A stretch of DNA of 64,000 nucleotides from Panax quinquefolius (taxonomy: Eukaryota; Streptophyta; Magnoliopsida; Apiales; Araliaceae), in assembly GCA_020205615.1 (NCBI GenBank), contig JAINUW010000459.1, positions 62,001 through 126,000 of the forward strand, read 5' to 3'. Positions 22,965 through 34,763 of the stretch are shown one piece after another. Below the pieces are notes generated by a model. The model ran no database searches. It had not been told where the DNA came from and saw only the letters and a list, made by a program, of their open reading frames with translations. The translations under genes were made by a program, and so were the position numbers. How positions within the stretch are numbered: position 1 is the stretch's first letter; each line of letters starts with the position of its first letter.

Positions 22965-24199
22965 ATTTTTGTTTTCAGGACTCTGAATTTAGATGTGTCT
23001 AAACTTGCTAATGAGGTGCCTATTCTCCACAAGGACTGTAACTTTGATGTAAAGTTGGACTCAGACTTGATGGAAATACAAGAGGACTATGAAATACCTC
23101 AGGAGATCAAAGAATGGGTCGAGGAAAAACCCAAACCAAATCTTGAATAAACCTCCTCTTTCAACCTCAGAACCTTAGAAAACCCCAAACTAATCCAGAT
23201 TGTTACGGACCTCACTCCAAACTAAAGGAATGACATGGTTACGCTATTAACCCAATTCCAAGATGTGTTTGTATGGTCTCATGAAGACATGGTGTGTCTT
23301 TCCACTTACATTGTCATTCATCACCTCCCCATCAAAGAGGGACTCAAGCCAGTCAGGTAGAAGCTCAAGCGATTAGAACCTGAGTGGAGTTTAAAGGTTA
23401 AAGAAGAAATTGTGAAACAATTTCAAGTTGGCATCATCATGGTGTTAACATACCCTGAATAGCTATCTAACATAGTCCCCATGCCTAAATCGAGAGGAAA
23501 GGTGCGAGTTTGCGTGGATTACCGGGATCTGAATAAAGATTGCCTTAAAGATAGCTTTCCCGTTCCATTTATCCACATCCTTATTGACAATACTGCTCAA
23601 TACAACATGTACTCCTTTGCTGACTATTTTGCGGGGTACCATCAAATCATGGTTGCTGAAGAGGATCGTGAGAAAACTGCATTCATCACGCCTTGGGGAA
23701 CCTTTTGCTACAGATGCTTATCATTCAGCCTCATCAATGTCGGAGCTACCTATCAGCGAGCCATGATGGCTCTTTTTCATGACTTAATGCACAAAGAGAT
23801 AGAGATCTATGTGGATGATATCATTGTCAAGTCCCGAAGGGAAAAAGAACACTTAGACCATCTCAGAAAGCTCTTTAATAGGTTGCGTAAGTACAACTTG
23901 AAGGTGAATCAAGCCAAGTGCGCCTTTGGCCTTAAATCAGGAAAGTTACTAGGATTCCTTGTCAGCCACAAAGGGATTGAGCTGGATCCCACCAAAATCC
24001 AGGCCATCAGGGAAATGCCCATTCCTCGGACAGAGAAGGAAATACGAGGATTTTTTGGTAAGAATCAACTTCATCAGCCAATTCATCTCCCAACTTACAG
24101 CAACCTATGAGCCTATCTTCAAGTTGTTAAGGAAGAACTCCTCCATGAAATGGAATGATGAGTGTCAGAAAGACTTCCTTATAATCAAAGAGTAGTTAG
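22965..24199 (+). pseudogene. Element D (Tat lineage): reverse transcriptase
   Basis: This is a different Ty3/gypsy lineage from A and B. The linker before RT and the RT itself match the Tat/Ogre clade: MPKSRGKVRVCVDYRDLNK, FADYFAGYHQI, EDREKTAFITPWGTFCY and the catalytic YVDDIIVKS near 23806. The longest open stretch is 23481-24110 (209 residues). After RGFFG the frame shifts near 24055 and continues in the frame that ends at 24195 (TYEPIFKLLRKN). Stops near 23358 and 23460 break the upstream part. Protease and gag are absent, because the left end abuts an LTR relic. No chromodomain occurs at the pol end, as expected for Tat. Confidence 0.9.
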
Positions 24200-25010
24200 T
24201 TAAAGCTCCTATTTCTCTACCTCCTAGGGATGTTCCCCTGTTCATGTACCTGTCCATTAATGACAATGCCATGGGCTGTATGCTGGGACAAATAGAGGAT
24301 AGAGGCTAAGAGCGAGCTATCTACTACCTCAGTAAAAGATTCAGCAACAGTGAATACAAGTACACTCTGATTAAGAAGACTTGTTGTGCTTTAGCATGGG
24401 CTTCCATGAGGTTACAACATTACCTCCATGGTCACCCAACCCGCCTTATATCCTACGTGGATCCTCTCAAGTACGTGTTCAGTAAAACAATTTAAATTAT
24501 CGGCTGTCCAGATGGCTGTTGATCCTATAACAATTTGACATCGTCTACGTGACGCAAAAGTCTATCAAAGGTCAAGGAATTGCAGATCAACTGGCCGGAA
24601 CACCTTCAGGGGATTTTAAATCCTTAGAAACATACTTCCCCGATGAAGGGGTAATGAAAGTTTAGCAACACCATCAGTACGATACAGATAAGACATGGAT
24701 GATGCATAGGGCTGGAGCAGTTTTGTTACGGGGGAGTAGTATCCCGTCATCGTCAAATTGTAGTTTGTCAGCACCAACAACACATCTGAATATGAAGGAT
24801 GTATCATGGGGCTAAAACTTGCCCAATCAATGGGCATCACGCGGTTATCAGTCTTTAGAGATTTTGAATTGGTAATCAAACAAACCACAGGAATTTATCA
24901 CACCAAAGAACTACATATGCTGCCTTACCATCGGCAGGTTATCCAGATGGCTTCGGAGTTTGAATAAATAACCTTCCTCCACATTCCTTGGAATAGGAAT
25001 GATTTTGCAG
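24200..25010 (+). pseudogene. Element D: RNase H and second (archaeal-type) RNase H
   Basis: The first RNase H carries the Tat pattern LFMYLSINDNAMGCMLGQ, ERAIYYLSKRFSN, KTCCALAWASMRLQHYL and DPLKYVFSK. A second RNase H-like domain follows at about 24640-25010, with WMMHRAGAVLL, NTSEYEGCIMGLKLAQSMG, the block SVFRDFELVIKQ and IPWNRNDFADVLVTLAS. Dual RNase H, with an acquired archaeal-type copy (aRNH), is a known hallmark of the Tat/Ogre lineage. Several stops (about 24193, 24307, 24493, 24964) and shifts break the reading. The aRNH is thought to assist or replace the original RNase H. Confidence 0.82.
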
Positions 25011-25721
25011 ATGTGCTAGTTACTCTAGCCTCCTTGATCGACACACCTGACAAGGAAAACATGTTAAGCATCACATTTTCCCTGCAAAAGGCTCCAGCCT
25101 ATGGGAATTACATTAGAGAAGTATCGGATGAGCTACCTCCAGTCCAACACCCTTGGTATTAGCAAATCAAGGAGTATCTACGAGATGGATCTACACCCGC
25201 TGAGGCGAGTCCTGCTGAGAAAAAGCAAATCCATCGAATGACTATAAAATTCTACCTAAGTAAAGATGCACTCTAAAAATAAGATGCATGACTAGGTCTC
25301 CTCATATGTCTATACAAGAACCAAGCTCAGAGGCTCATGGATGAAATCCATGGTGGAGTATGTGGCCCACACATGAGCGACCATCTACTTGTCAAAAAGA
25401 TCCTCAAAACGGGGCATTATTGGCTCTCTTTTAAGGCTAACTATGATGATCACGTCAAGAGATGTTATCGATGCCAAATTTATGGGAATGCTATCCACAC
25501 CCCTCCAAGGGAGCTCCACAATATGAGTTCACCCTAGCCCTTCTCAATGTGGGGAATGGACGTGATCGGGCCCATCGAGCCCAAAGCCAGTAATGGGCAT
25601 CGATTTATCTTCACCATGATTGACTACTTCACCAAGTGGGTAGAAGCAGCCTCCTTCCCCAGGGTTACCAAATAAGTCATCATTGATTTCATCAGAAACA
25701 TTGTTATTTGTCAGTATGGAC
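25011..25721 (+). pseudogene. Element D: integrase N-terminus and core, split by C
   Basis: The integrase N-terminal zinc region reads IHGGVCGPHMSDH with both His and RCYRCQ with both Cys, and is intact in 25337-25537. The core starts MDVIGPIEPKASNGHRFIFTMIDYFTKWVEA with the first catalytic Asp. A stop after MSSP (25535-7) and another at 25672-4 interrupt it. At 25721 element C enters; the last bases tggac (25717-25721) are its target duplication. The reading continues at 34079 with the second catalytic Asp. Confidence 0.88.
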
Positions 25722-28700
25722 TGTGAGACCCCAAATTTTACGAATAAAGATTTAAATTTCTCAAAATATATTTTTGAATATTATGGAATGAATTTGATAT
25801 AATGTTATAGTTGTGGGTAATATTTATAAATTTTGTAAAGTACGTAAGTTGTTGTATAATATTCGATTGGTCGGGGAATATTCTTTTTGTTGGGGAATAT
25901 CTGTACGACGGTACAATCATTGGTTGACCCCACAACGGAATTATTGTTGGATTGAGAAAACGACAAAAATATTTTTATGAAAATAACGGCGGAAGTTTTA
26001 CCGTTAAAACCATTGAACTACTCGGTAGTAAAAGTACAATAATACGCGTGGTTGCATAGTAGCACAGGGTATTGATTATTGATGCTTACGTGAGAAGTCA
26101 CTCAGTTTTGTTCAATTATTGCCACAGTAATTGCTGGATAGTATCTCACGTTATTTGATTCAATTATTGTAAATATTTTATATATTATTAAATAAATAAT
26201 TGAGATGATAAAGTTATTAATATTATTATTTACAATTTTAACGATGTCTAGAAGTTCTGTCAATGAGAGGTTTGGTCATCTAATTGCGCGCCAATAGGGA
26301 GAAATCCTTATTGGAAAGCCCCCTCTTTCATCGAAACTACCTGGTTGATTAATATTGTGAATTATAATAACGGTAATAAATGTTGTTAAAAATATTGAGG
26401 TGATTTTTTTTATGAGGTATTTGTTATATTTTTGGACCCCTCATTTATCCATTTTTAAAATAATCGGTAGAAAATTTTTCAGTATTTTTGTGGGGCCCAC
26501 ATGCGGGGGCCACATGTGGGGCCCACGTGTGACTTTGGAAATCTGATCATTTGGGGGGGGGGGAGTCACGGGAAAGTTTATATATATACTATATATATAA
26601 ATTTTATTTTATTATTATTATAAATATAATAAAACAGAAAACTTTTTATATAAAACAGAATACTTTTATAAAGTTTTGTTTTATTTGATTATAAATAGAA
26701 TATATTATATTTTATTATGCATAGTGTTTGTATAGTAAAATCTTTTTATATAAAACATAATACTTTCTATAAAGTTTTGTTTTATTTGATTATAAATAGA
26801 ATATATTATATTTTATTGCATAGTATCCTTTCCATTCTCCTATAAATAGGATGCTTAGTTAGAATTGAAAAACACACCAGAAATTCAAAGATTTCTTCTT
26901 CTATAATCTTGTGCGTATTTCTTTTGAGTTTAAGAAAGCCTTGAGCATAGAGAATAGTGCAAGTTTTCTTCAACTATATCCCCGCCCTACCTGTCGGAGT
27001 ACTCTTCTTTATAAGGTAAGGGGTATTATTTCTTTCGTATTCGTGAAGAGAGCTTCTGTTATTCTATTCTTTATTATTATGTTGGAATAACCTGTCCATG
27101 CGAAGTACCGCATACATGCTGAAATTCTTCTGTTATTCCATTCTTTATTATTTACATTGGAATCACCATGCGTGCGATTCTATCGCGTGCACGATGAATT
27201 CTGTTGTTATTGCATTCTTTATTATTACATTGGAATAACACATGCGTGTGGTCTATCGCATTACGGTGAATTTCATTGTTATTCCATTCTTTATTATTCT
27301 GTTAGAACATCCTGCCTGTGCGAATTACGTATGACCTGGTTCGATTCTTTATTATTCTATTGGAATATCCTGTCTGTGCGGATTATGCATGACCTAGTTC
27401 CATTCCTTATTATTTTGTTGGAACATCATGTCTGTGCGGATTACGCATGACCTGGTTCCATTCTTTATTATTCTGTTGGAATATCCTGTCTGTGCGGATT
27501 ACACACGACCTGGTTCCATTCTTTATTACTCTGTTGGAATAACCTATCTATGTGGATTACCGCATGCATGGTGAATGATTCTTTGTATTCATTCCTTATT
27601 AACTTGTGGAAATGATCTGTCTAAGTGGATTACCGCATGGCGGACAAAAATCCATTTGCAGTTTCATATATTCTATTATACTCAGTTGGTTAAAGTTTTG
27701 GCTTCTATACTCCATGAAATTAGTAGAATATCATGGATATTTGCGCTTCATCCAATATCTTTTCATGGAAATATTCTTCTAAGCATTCTTGAATTTTACT
27801 CCACAAAGCAGTATCATGTTGACAATTTGGACGTTATTGGTTCGTAGATAAATTAATTTATAAATCTTTAAATTTATTCTTGAACTTGTTTTATTGAATT
27901 GTCATCATCCTCATGCTTATATTATGTTGAAAGTCAACTGTGGCCTGTAGTGCATAGATGGACTTGGTATGATTATGATCAGGGATTATTCGGTATAATC
28001 ATGAACATAAAGTTACAAATGATGTGGGAAAATTCCTCATTGGCCCGTAGTACATTGATGGACAGTTTTTGGTATGATTATGGCTATGGATTCTCTTCGG
28101 CCAAGGGTGCAAAGATGAATTGTTTTATGGTATGATCAGGACCGTTGATGAAAACACGATTATCTTTGGCCGTAGTGCATGGATAGTTCGTGGTCGTGAT
28201 ACTAAAGAATATCCTTGGCCTGTAGTGCAGGGATGATTTGATGATGTGGATTATTTATTAAGTTGAGTCTCAGCGATAAAATTTATGTTAAATCTTTTAA
28301 ATCATAGAAGATAGTAGATTTTATGCTCTACTTGACTCTTCTAATGGAATGTTTATTCTGCTGCAGTTGTTGATCTAAAACTTGTTGTCCATTATATTCT
28401 ATCAGTTGTATACTGTTGAAGGCTAAGGAAAATTTATTCTGCATTATCTTAGTCATAATATTTCTTATTGGGCTAGTTGAGCTCACCCTTTCTTGCAATG
28501 TTCTCTTCAGGAAATGAGAATATAGCTGGAACTAGTCGGGGAATGGATTGACGGTCCAAATGGTTGCATTAGTAGTCCTCACTATTTTGTGAAATAGTGT
28601 AATAATAAATGTATTGAAGACTTATTTTGAGTTTGAATACTGTCTAGAAGACAATAATTGTATTAAAACTCACAACTCATGTTGTATATTTAAGTTTGTA

Positions 28701-28768
28701 TTTGTATCCTGTACCATGTATTTGGCTACTCAGAATGAGTGATGTATACCTATTTTGGGGGCGTCACA
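25722..28768 (+). repeat. Element C 5' LTR
   Basis: 3047 bp, from TGTGAGACCCC to TTTTGGGGGCGTCACA. Features in order: GC-rich insertion-site-like block (about 26240-26340), G-run at 26555, AT-rich U3, TATA box at 26841, splice donor at 27016, tandem 58-bp array 27045-27630, and repeated GTAGTGCATrGATGG motifs 27930-28240. Confidence 0.92.
26841..26848 (+). promoter_or_regulatory. TATA box of element C 5' LTR
   Basis: TATAAATA within CTCCTATAAATAGG, conserved in the other LTR (32161-32168), in B (12845-12852), E (39561-39568, 45579-45586) and F (55554-55561, 60060-60067). A start site about 30 bases downstream would give an R leader of about 140 bases to the splice donor. Confidence 0.75.
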
Positions 28769-28946
28769 GTTGGTATCAAAGCTTAGGAAAATGATCCTTG
28801 GCTGAGATGTGAGACAAGAACTAGGAGGGGAGAGACGGGGAATTCATTCGCTAGTATGACCTACCTAAGTTTATTTGGTATTTAATTGGTCGATCAGAGT
28901 ATAGGTATAACACGTGATATGTTAATTAACCCTTGTTTTGTGACAG
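27016..28946 (+). other. Putative leader intron of element C
   Basis: Donor ATAAG|GTAAGGGG at 27016 and acceptor CCTTGTTTTGTGACAG ending 28946, ten bases before the Gag ATG at 28956. The 1931-bp interval holds the 58-bp array, U5 and the primer binding site. Spliced RNA would be translatable but not reverse-transcribable. No RNA evidence is available here. Confidence 0.52.
28771..28782 (+). other. Primer binding site of element C
   Basis: TGGTATCAAAGC, two bases after the LTR end; same sequence as in element B, near-complementary to initiator tRNA-Met. Confidence 0.87.
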
Positions 28947-28955
28947 TGTTTGAAA

Positions 28956-30119
28956 ATGGTATCTAAAAATGTTGAGATCAACAATGAATCACATGAGACC
29001 GTTGAGTCACCAATGATCAATACACAGGATAATGTGCAATAGGAAGACAATAATCCTCACGTAAATAACAACACCGATCAGATGATGAACGATGGGATGT
29101 TCAGAGGCTTTATTCAATTCATGCAACATCAGGTAAGAGAGACTCATGTTCAATATATAGGTGGAAATAATGGCAACCCACGGTCGGTCACCGCTAAGCA
29201 GTTCAAGGAGCTGGGACCACCGGAGTTTTTGAGAAAGCCAGAACCACTTAAGGCAGAGACGTGGATAAAGCAGATCACCAAGATATTTGATGTCTTGGAA
29301 TGCTCAGAGGAGGAAAAGGTTCCATTCGCTACCTTTATGTTGCATGAAGAAGCAGATCATTGGTGGAAATCTGTAAAACGTACCCAGCCTGACGCACTCA
29401 AGATGTCTTGGGAGTTGTTTCAAGAATTGTTCAACGACAAGTACTTTCCTGAAAGTATTCGTCACATGAAGGAGGTAGAATTCATCAAGCTGGAGCAAAA
29501 CAATATGACTGTGTCACAGTACGAGGCTAAGTTTGCGGAGTTATCTCAGTTTGCATCCCATTTGGTCGATAATGAGTAGAGAATGGTGTGAATGTTTCTG
29601 CGAGGTTTGAAACCCGAAATACGTCAATACCTCATTTCTCACAAACTTTATTTATATTCAGATGTTGTGAATAGGGCTCAGCTATTGGAGTGCGATAATG
29701 AGTCAGCACAACCAAAAGGCAACGACCAACAACACGATAATAAGCATACCGGTGGCAATGGCCATCGGAACAATGATAACCATCGTGGGGGAAATTATCA
29801 TGCCAAGAATGGTAACCACTTCGGTGGTAATCATGGCCAAGATAATAGAAGTGGAAATTTCAAGAAGAGATGGTTCAATAATGATGGAAAGACAGCAACA
29901 CCAGCACATGTTTCCAAGGAAGAAGAACGACCACCGGTCGTATGTTTCAAATGCGGACAGGAGGGACACATCCGTCCAAACTGTACGCAGGAATCCAAAG
30001 CGTGTTTCAATTGCAGAAGAGAAGGTCACCTAGCTCGATTTTGTCGTGTAGTGAAGTCAAGTCTAGCTGGGATAGTGATGCCAAATGATGTCCCAAACAA
30101 GTCAAATTCGGTAGTTTAA
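28956..30119 (+). pseudogene. Element C: Gag
   Basis: A 388-codon Gag frame from ATG 28956 (MVSKNVEI) to TAA 30117-30119, parallel to that of B. Three in-frame stops occur: 29040-2, 29577-9 (GAG to TAG) and 29589-91 (CGA to TGA). The Gag core blocks are FMLHEEADHWW, FPESIRHMKEVEFIKL, YEAKFAELSQFA and MFLRGLKPEI. An Asn/Gly/His-rich basic stretch leads to two complete knuckles, CFKC-x4-H-x4-C and CFNC-x4-H-x4-C. Retention of a near-complete Gag, while the enzymes are gone, fits an element that supplied or only needed packaging functions. The start is supported by the acceptor-like site just upstream. Confidence 0.88.
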
Positions 30120-30159
30120 GTGAGAGAGTTTATCGAGAAACTCGAACAAAATTATCACA

Positions 30160-31132
30160 GGTAAGTTAATCATAAATTCTTGCGAAGTCTATACCTTATT
30201 AGATACTGGTTCTACCAATTCTTTTATCTCTCTTGCTTGTGCTCAACGTTTAAATTTGACTTCGGAGAAATTAGACTTTAACTTATATGTTAAAACTCCA
30301 TTAGGAGAAACCTTCATTTCATGTGTTATCCAAGTGTTGGATGAGAGTCACAGTTTTTTAAATGATATTTCTATCGTTATTAATTCCTGAGGTTTTCCCT
30401 GAAGACTTCTTGACCTACCCCAGAGTGTGAAATTGAATTTTGTATTGACCCTAGTACAAAACACATTTCTAAAAACCCTTAAATATTTCTTCAACTAAAA
30501 CGAACGTAACATGCGCCAAAGACGTTGGCTCGAGCTGTTGAAGATTATGATAATACCATTCAATACCAACGTGGAAAAGCGAACGTGGTAGCTGACACGT
30601 TGAGTAGAAGATCGTATGCATTTACGAGTGCGAATATACTAACCTACGTGAAGATAACGAATATATGATTAGAACCGACTTTAGTCGATAATGTTAAAGC
30701 TACTAAAGCTACAGACCCGGAGCTGATGAATACGAAGAAGAAGGTTCAAGAGGGCGTTATTTTAAAAGCAAGAGTTGCTGAAGAGAGGAAATCTCAACCC
30801 TCGATTTAATTGGCCCATTTGAAATCTTCGATCGAGTAGGAACTGCGGCTTATAGACTCGTTTTACCGCCAAGTATGTCACGTGTTCATAACGTTTTTAA
30901 CGTATCGATGTTACGTAAATATGTGGATGACCGAACCATGTTATTAAATTAGAACTAGACGAGATAGCAGAAGATTTAACGTATGAGGAGATACGTGTTA
31001 AAATCTTGGATAAGAAGGATCATATTCAACACTCAATGGTTATACCTCAAGAGTTAGAATCTGAAATGAAGTCAAGGTATCCTCATCTCTTCGGCATATC
31101 AGGTATGTACGTAAATTTCGAGGGCAAAATTT
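30160..31132 (+). pseudogene. Element C: pol remnants with RT and integrase core deleted
   Basis: The segments in order are: N-terminal protease with LDTGSTNSF (30161-30340); the pre-RT linker (near 30385-30470, EVFPED region); an abrupt join near 30475-30500 to the RNase H tail (KYFFT-like, then RQRRWLELL); the linker before integrase (30661-30780); a second join near 30790 to the integrase C-terminal region ([12 protein letters not shown] equivalent, [16 protein letters not shown]); and the pol end with FEGKIS and stop. So protease is cut short and RT, RNase H core, and integrase zinc and DDE domains are absent. The first join recurs in element E. Confidence 0.85.
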
Positions 31133-31135
31133 CAT

Positions 31136-31148
31136 AAGGAGGGGAGAT
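31136..31148 (+). other. Polypurine tract of element C
   Basis: AAGGAGGGGAGAT directly before the 3' LTR start TGTGAGACCCC, overlapping the pol end. Confidence 0.8.
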
Positions 31149-34078
31149 TGTGAGACCCCAAATTTTATGAATAAAGATTTAAATTTCTCAAAATATATTT
31201 TTGAATATTATGGAATGAATTTGATATAATGTTATAGTTGTGGGAAATATTTATAAATTTTATAAAGTACGCAAGTTGTTGTATAATATTCGATTGGTCG
31301 GGGAATATTCTTTTTGTCGGGGAATATCCGTACGACGGTACAATCATTGGTGGATCCCACAACGAAATTATTGTCAAATTGAGAAAACGACAAAAATATT
31401 TTTATGAAAATAACGGCGGAAGTTTTACCGTTAAAGCGTTGAACTACTCAAGTAGTAAAGTATAAAGAATGTCTGGCGTGGTTGCATAGTAGCACACGGT
31501 ATTGATTATTGATGCTTACGTGAGAAGTCAATTAGTTTTGTTCAATTATTGCCACAATAATTGCTGCATAGTATCTCACGTTATTTAATTCAATTATTGT
31601 CAATATTTTATATAATATTAAATCAAAAATTGAGAAGGCAAAGTTATTAATATTATTATTTACAATATTAACGATGTCTAGAAGTTCTGTCAAGGAGAGG
31701 TTTGGTCACCTAATTGCGCCCCAATAGGGAGAAATCCTTATTGAAAAGCCCCCACTTTCCTGGGAACGACCTGGTCGATTAATATTGTGAATTATAATAA
31801 TGGTGATAAATGTTGTTAAAAATATTGAGATGATTTTTTTTATGAGGTATTTGTTATATTTTTGGACCCCTCATTTATCCATTTTCAAAATAATCGATAG
31901 AAATTTTTTTAGTATTTTTGTGGGGCCTAAATGTGGGGCCCACGTGTGACTTTGGAAATCTGATCATTTGGGGGGGGAGTCACGGGAAAGTTTATATATA
32001 TATGTATATATATATTATAAATTTTGTTTTATTATTATTATAAATGTAATAAAATAGAAAACTTTTTATATAAAACAGAATACTTTTTATAAAGTTTTGT
32101 TTTATTTGATTATAAATAGAATATATTATGTTTTATTGAATAGTATCCTTCCCATTCTCCTATAAATAGGATGCTTAGTTACAATTAAAAAACACACCAG
32201 AAATTCAGAGAATTCTTCTTCTATAATCTTGAGCATATTTCTTTAGAGTTTAAGAAAACTTTGAGCATAGAGAATAGTGCATGTTTTTTTCAAGTATATC
32301 CCCGCCCTACCCGTCGGAGTACTCTTCTTTATAAGGTAAGGGGTATTATTTCTTTCATATTCATGAAGAGAGCTTCTATTATTCCATTCTTTATTATTAT
32401 GTTGGAATAACCTGTCTATGTGAAGTATCGCATACATGGTGAAATTCTTACATTATTCCATTTTATTATTACATTGGAATAACACATGCTGTGCGATCTA
32501 TCGCATGCCCGGTGAATTCTATTGTTATTCCATTCTTTATTATTCATTCAATAACTTCATGCATGTAAGGTCTATCGCATGCTCGTGAATTTCGTTGTTA
32601 TTCCATTCTTTATTATTACATTGGAACATCTCCGCCTGCATGCGTAATTACGCATGACCTGGTTCGATTCTTTATTATTCTGTTGGAATATCCTGTCTGT
32701 GCGGATTACGCATGACCTAGTTCCATTCCTTATTATTTTGTTGGAACATCCCGTCTGTGCGGATTACGCATGATCTGGTTCCATTCTTTATTATTCTGTT
32801 GAAATATCTTGTCTGTGCGGATTATGCATGACCTGGTTCCATTCTTTATTACTCTGTTGGAATAACCTATCTATGTGGATTACCGCATGCATGGTGAATG
32901 ATCATTTGTATTCATTCCTTATTAACTTGTGGAAATGTTCTGTCTACGTGGATTACCGCATGGCGGGCGAAAATCCATTTGCAGTTTCATATATTCTATT
33001 ATACTCAGTTGGTTAAAGTTTTGGCTTCTATACTCCATGAAATTAGTAGAATATCCTGAATATTTGCGCTTCATCCAGTATCTTTCCATGGAAATATTCT
33101 TCTAAGCATTCTTGAATTTTACTCCACAAAGCAGTATCATGTTGACAATTTGGACGTTATTGGTTCCTGGATAAATTAATTAATAAATCTTTAAAATTTA
33201 TTCTTGAACTTTTTTTATTGAATTCTCATCATCCTCATGCTTATATTATGTTTGTGGCCTGTAGTTTATAGATGGACTTGGTATGATTATGACCAGGGAT
33301 TATTCGGTATAATCATGACCGTAATGTTACAAATGATGTGGAAAAAGTCCTCATTGGCCCGTAGTGAATTGATGGACAGTTTTTTGTATGATTATGGCTA
33401 TGGATTCTCTTCAGCTAAGGGTGCAAAGATGAATTGTTTTATGGCATGATCGGGACCGTTGATGAAAACACGATTATCTTTGGTCGTAGTGCATGGATAA
33501 TTCGTGGTCGTGATACTAAAGAATATCCTTGGCCTGTAGTGCAGGGATGATTTGATGATGTGGATTATTTATTAAGCTTAGTCTCAGCGATAAAATTTAT
33601 GATAAATCTTTTAAATCATAGAAGATAATAGATTTTATGCTCTACTTGACTCTTCTAATGGATTGTTTATTCTGTTGCAGTTGTTGATCTAAAACTTGTT
33701 GTCCATTATATCCTATCAGTTGTATACCGTTTAAGGCTAAGGATAATTTATTCTGCATTATCTTAGTCATAATATTTCTTACTGGGCTAGTTGAGCTCAC
33801 CCTTTCTTTCAATGTTCTCTTCAGGAAATGAGAATATAGCTGGAACTAGTCGGGGAATGGATTGACGGTCCAGATGGTTCTATTAGTAGTCCTCACTATT
33901 CTGTGAAATAGTGTAATAATAAATGTATTGAGGACTTTTTTTGAGTTTGAATACTGTCTTGAAGACAATAATTGTATTAAAATAGCTCATGTTGTATATT
34001 TAAGTTTGTATTTGTATTCTGTACCATATATTTGGTGACTCAGAATGAGTAATGTATACCTATTTTGGGGGCGTCACA
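31149..34078 (+). repeat. Element C 3' LTR
   Basis: 2930 bp, similar to 25722-28768 along its length; the 5' LTR is longer mainly by about 110 bp in the AT-rich U3 (26700-26815), where a block ending at the TATA region is duplicated. TATA at 32161, donor-like GT at 32336, array 32370-32960. Confidence 0.92.
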
Positions 34079-34763
34079 TGGACAACTAGAGGTAATTGTA
34101 TCAGATAATGCTAAGAACCTCAACAATCAAATGATGGAGGAGTTATGTAGTAAATTCCACATCAAACATCTCAACTCCGTTATCTACCGTCAAAGATGAA
34201 TGGTGCTATTGAAGAGGCTAATAAGAACATCAGGAAGATCATGCCAAAGATGTCTGCCAATCACAAATGATGGCTTGACTTATTGTCTCTAACTCTATTA
34301 GCCTACAGAACCTCAATGCACACTTCCACCGGGGCAACCCCCTACTCATTAACCTGTGGGATGGAAGTAGTGCTCCCCATAGAAGTTGAAATGGAATCCC
34401 TTAGAGTGTTGATAGATGCTCAGCTGGATGAAGACAAATGGTTACAAGATAGGTATCACCAATTTATTTCTAATAGACGAAAGGTGGACCGTTCCTATCT
34501 TCTATGGTCAGTTACACCAACAAAGGATCACCAGATCCTACAATAGGAAAGTCTGGCTACAAAAGTACAAACCACATGACTTGGTTTTGAAGAGGATCAT
34601 TGACAACCAAGATCAGTCAAAGGGAAAAATCACCCCAAACTGGGAAGGCCCATTTGTTGTTAAGGAGGTATTGACCGGAGGTGCTCTCCGATTATGGGAA
34701 ATGGACGACAATAAATTTCCACTGCTCATCAACTTGGACACCGTGAAAATGTACTATGTCTGA
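34079..34763 (+). pseudogene. Element D: integrase C-terminal half
   Basis: Resumes the Tat integrase after element C (bases 34079-34083 are the duplicated tggac). The second catalytic Asp is in IVSDNAKNLNNQ and the Glu in NGAIEEANKNI. Then come LLAYRTSMHTSTGATPYSL and VLPIEVEMESLRVL, typical Tat/Ogre integrase. A shift near 34545 leads to the final domain (WEGPFVVKEVLTGGALRL) and the end KMYYV before TGA at 34761-34763, the usual Tat pol terminus. There are stops near 34195 and 34268. No chromodomain follows. Confidence 0.88.

Larger units (their letters stand above)
25722..34078 (+). mobile_element. Element C: deleted B-type element inserted in D
   Basis: An 8357-bp plus-strand LTR element with perfect tggac duplications (25717-25721, 34079-34083). 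It has two long LTRs around only 2380 bp. Gag is nearly full length, but most of the protease, all of the RT, most of RNase H and the integrase core are missing; only pol linkers and the pol end remain. It cannot have encoded its own transposition. It is close to B in Gag and LTR sequence, and shares its RT-deletion junction with E. Confidence 0.93.

Noticed and set aside
22905..23150. 81-residue frame joining LTR end and Tat linker
   Set aside because: The first 24 codons are LTR relic and the rest is Tat pol linker; a chance fusion at the junction.
27157..27450. 97-residue frame (and 12286-12477, 38889-39313, 44946-45430) with Leu/Cys/Trp-rich repeats
   Set aside because: Frames follow the 58-bp tandem array of the LTRs in both orientations and recur in every sister LTR; no start context or domain.
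28771..28782. tRNA gene at TGGTATCAAAGC
   Set aside because: Only the tRNA-complementary primer site is present; there is no cloverleaf sequence in this or the other elements.
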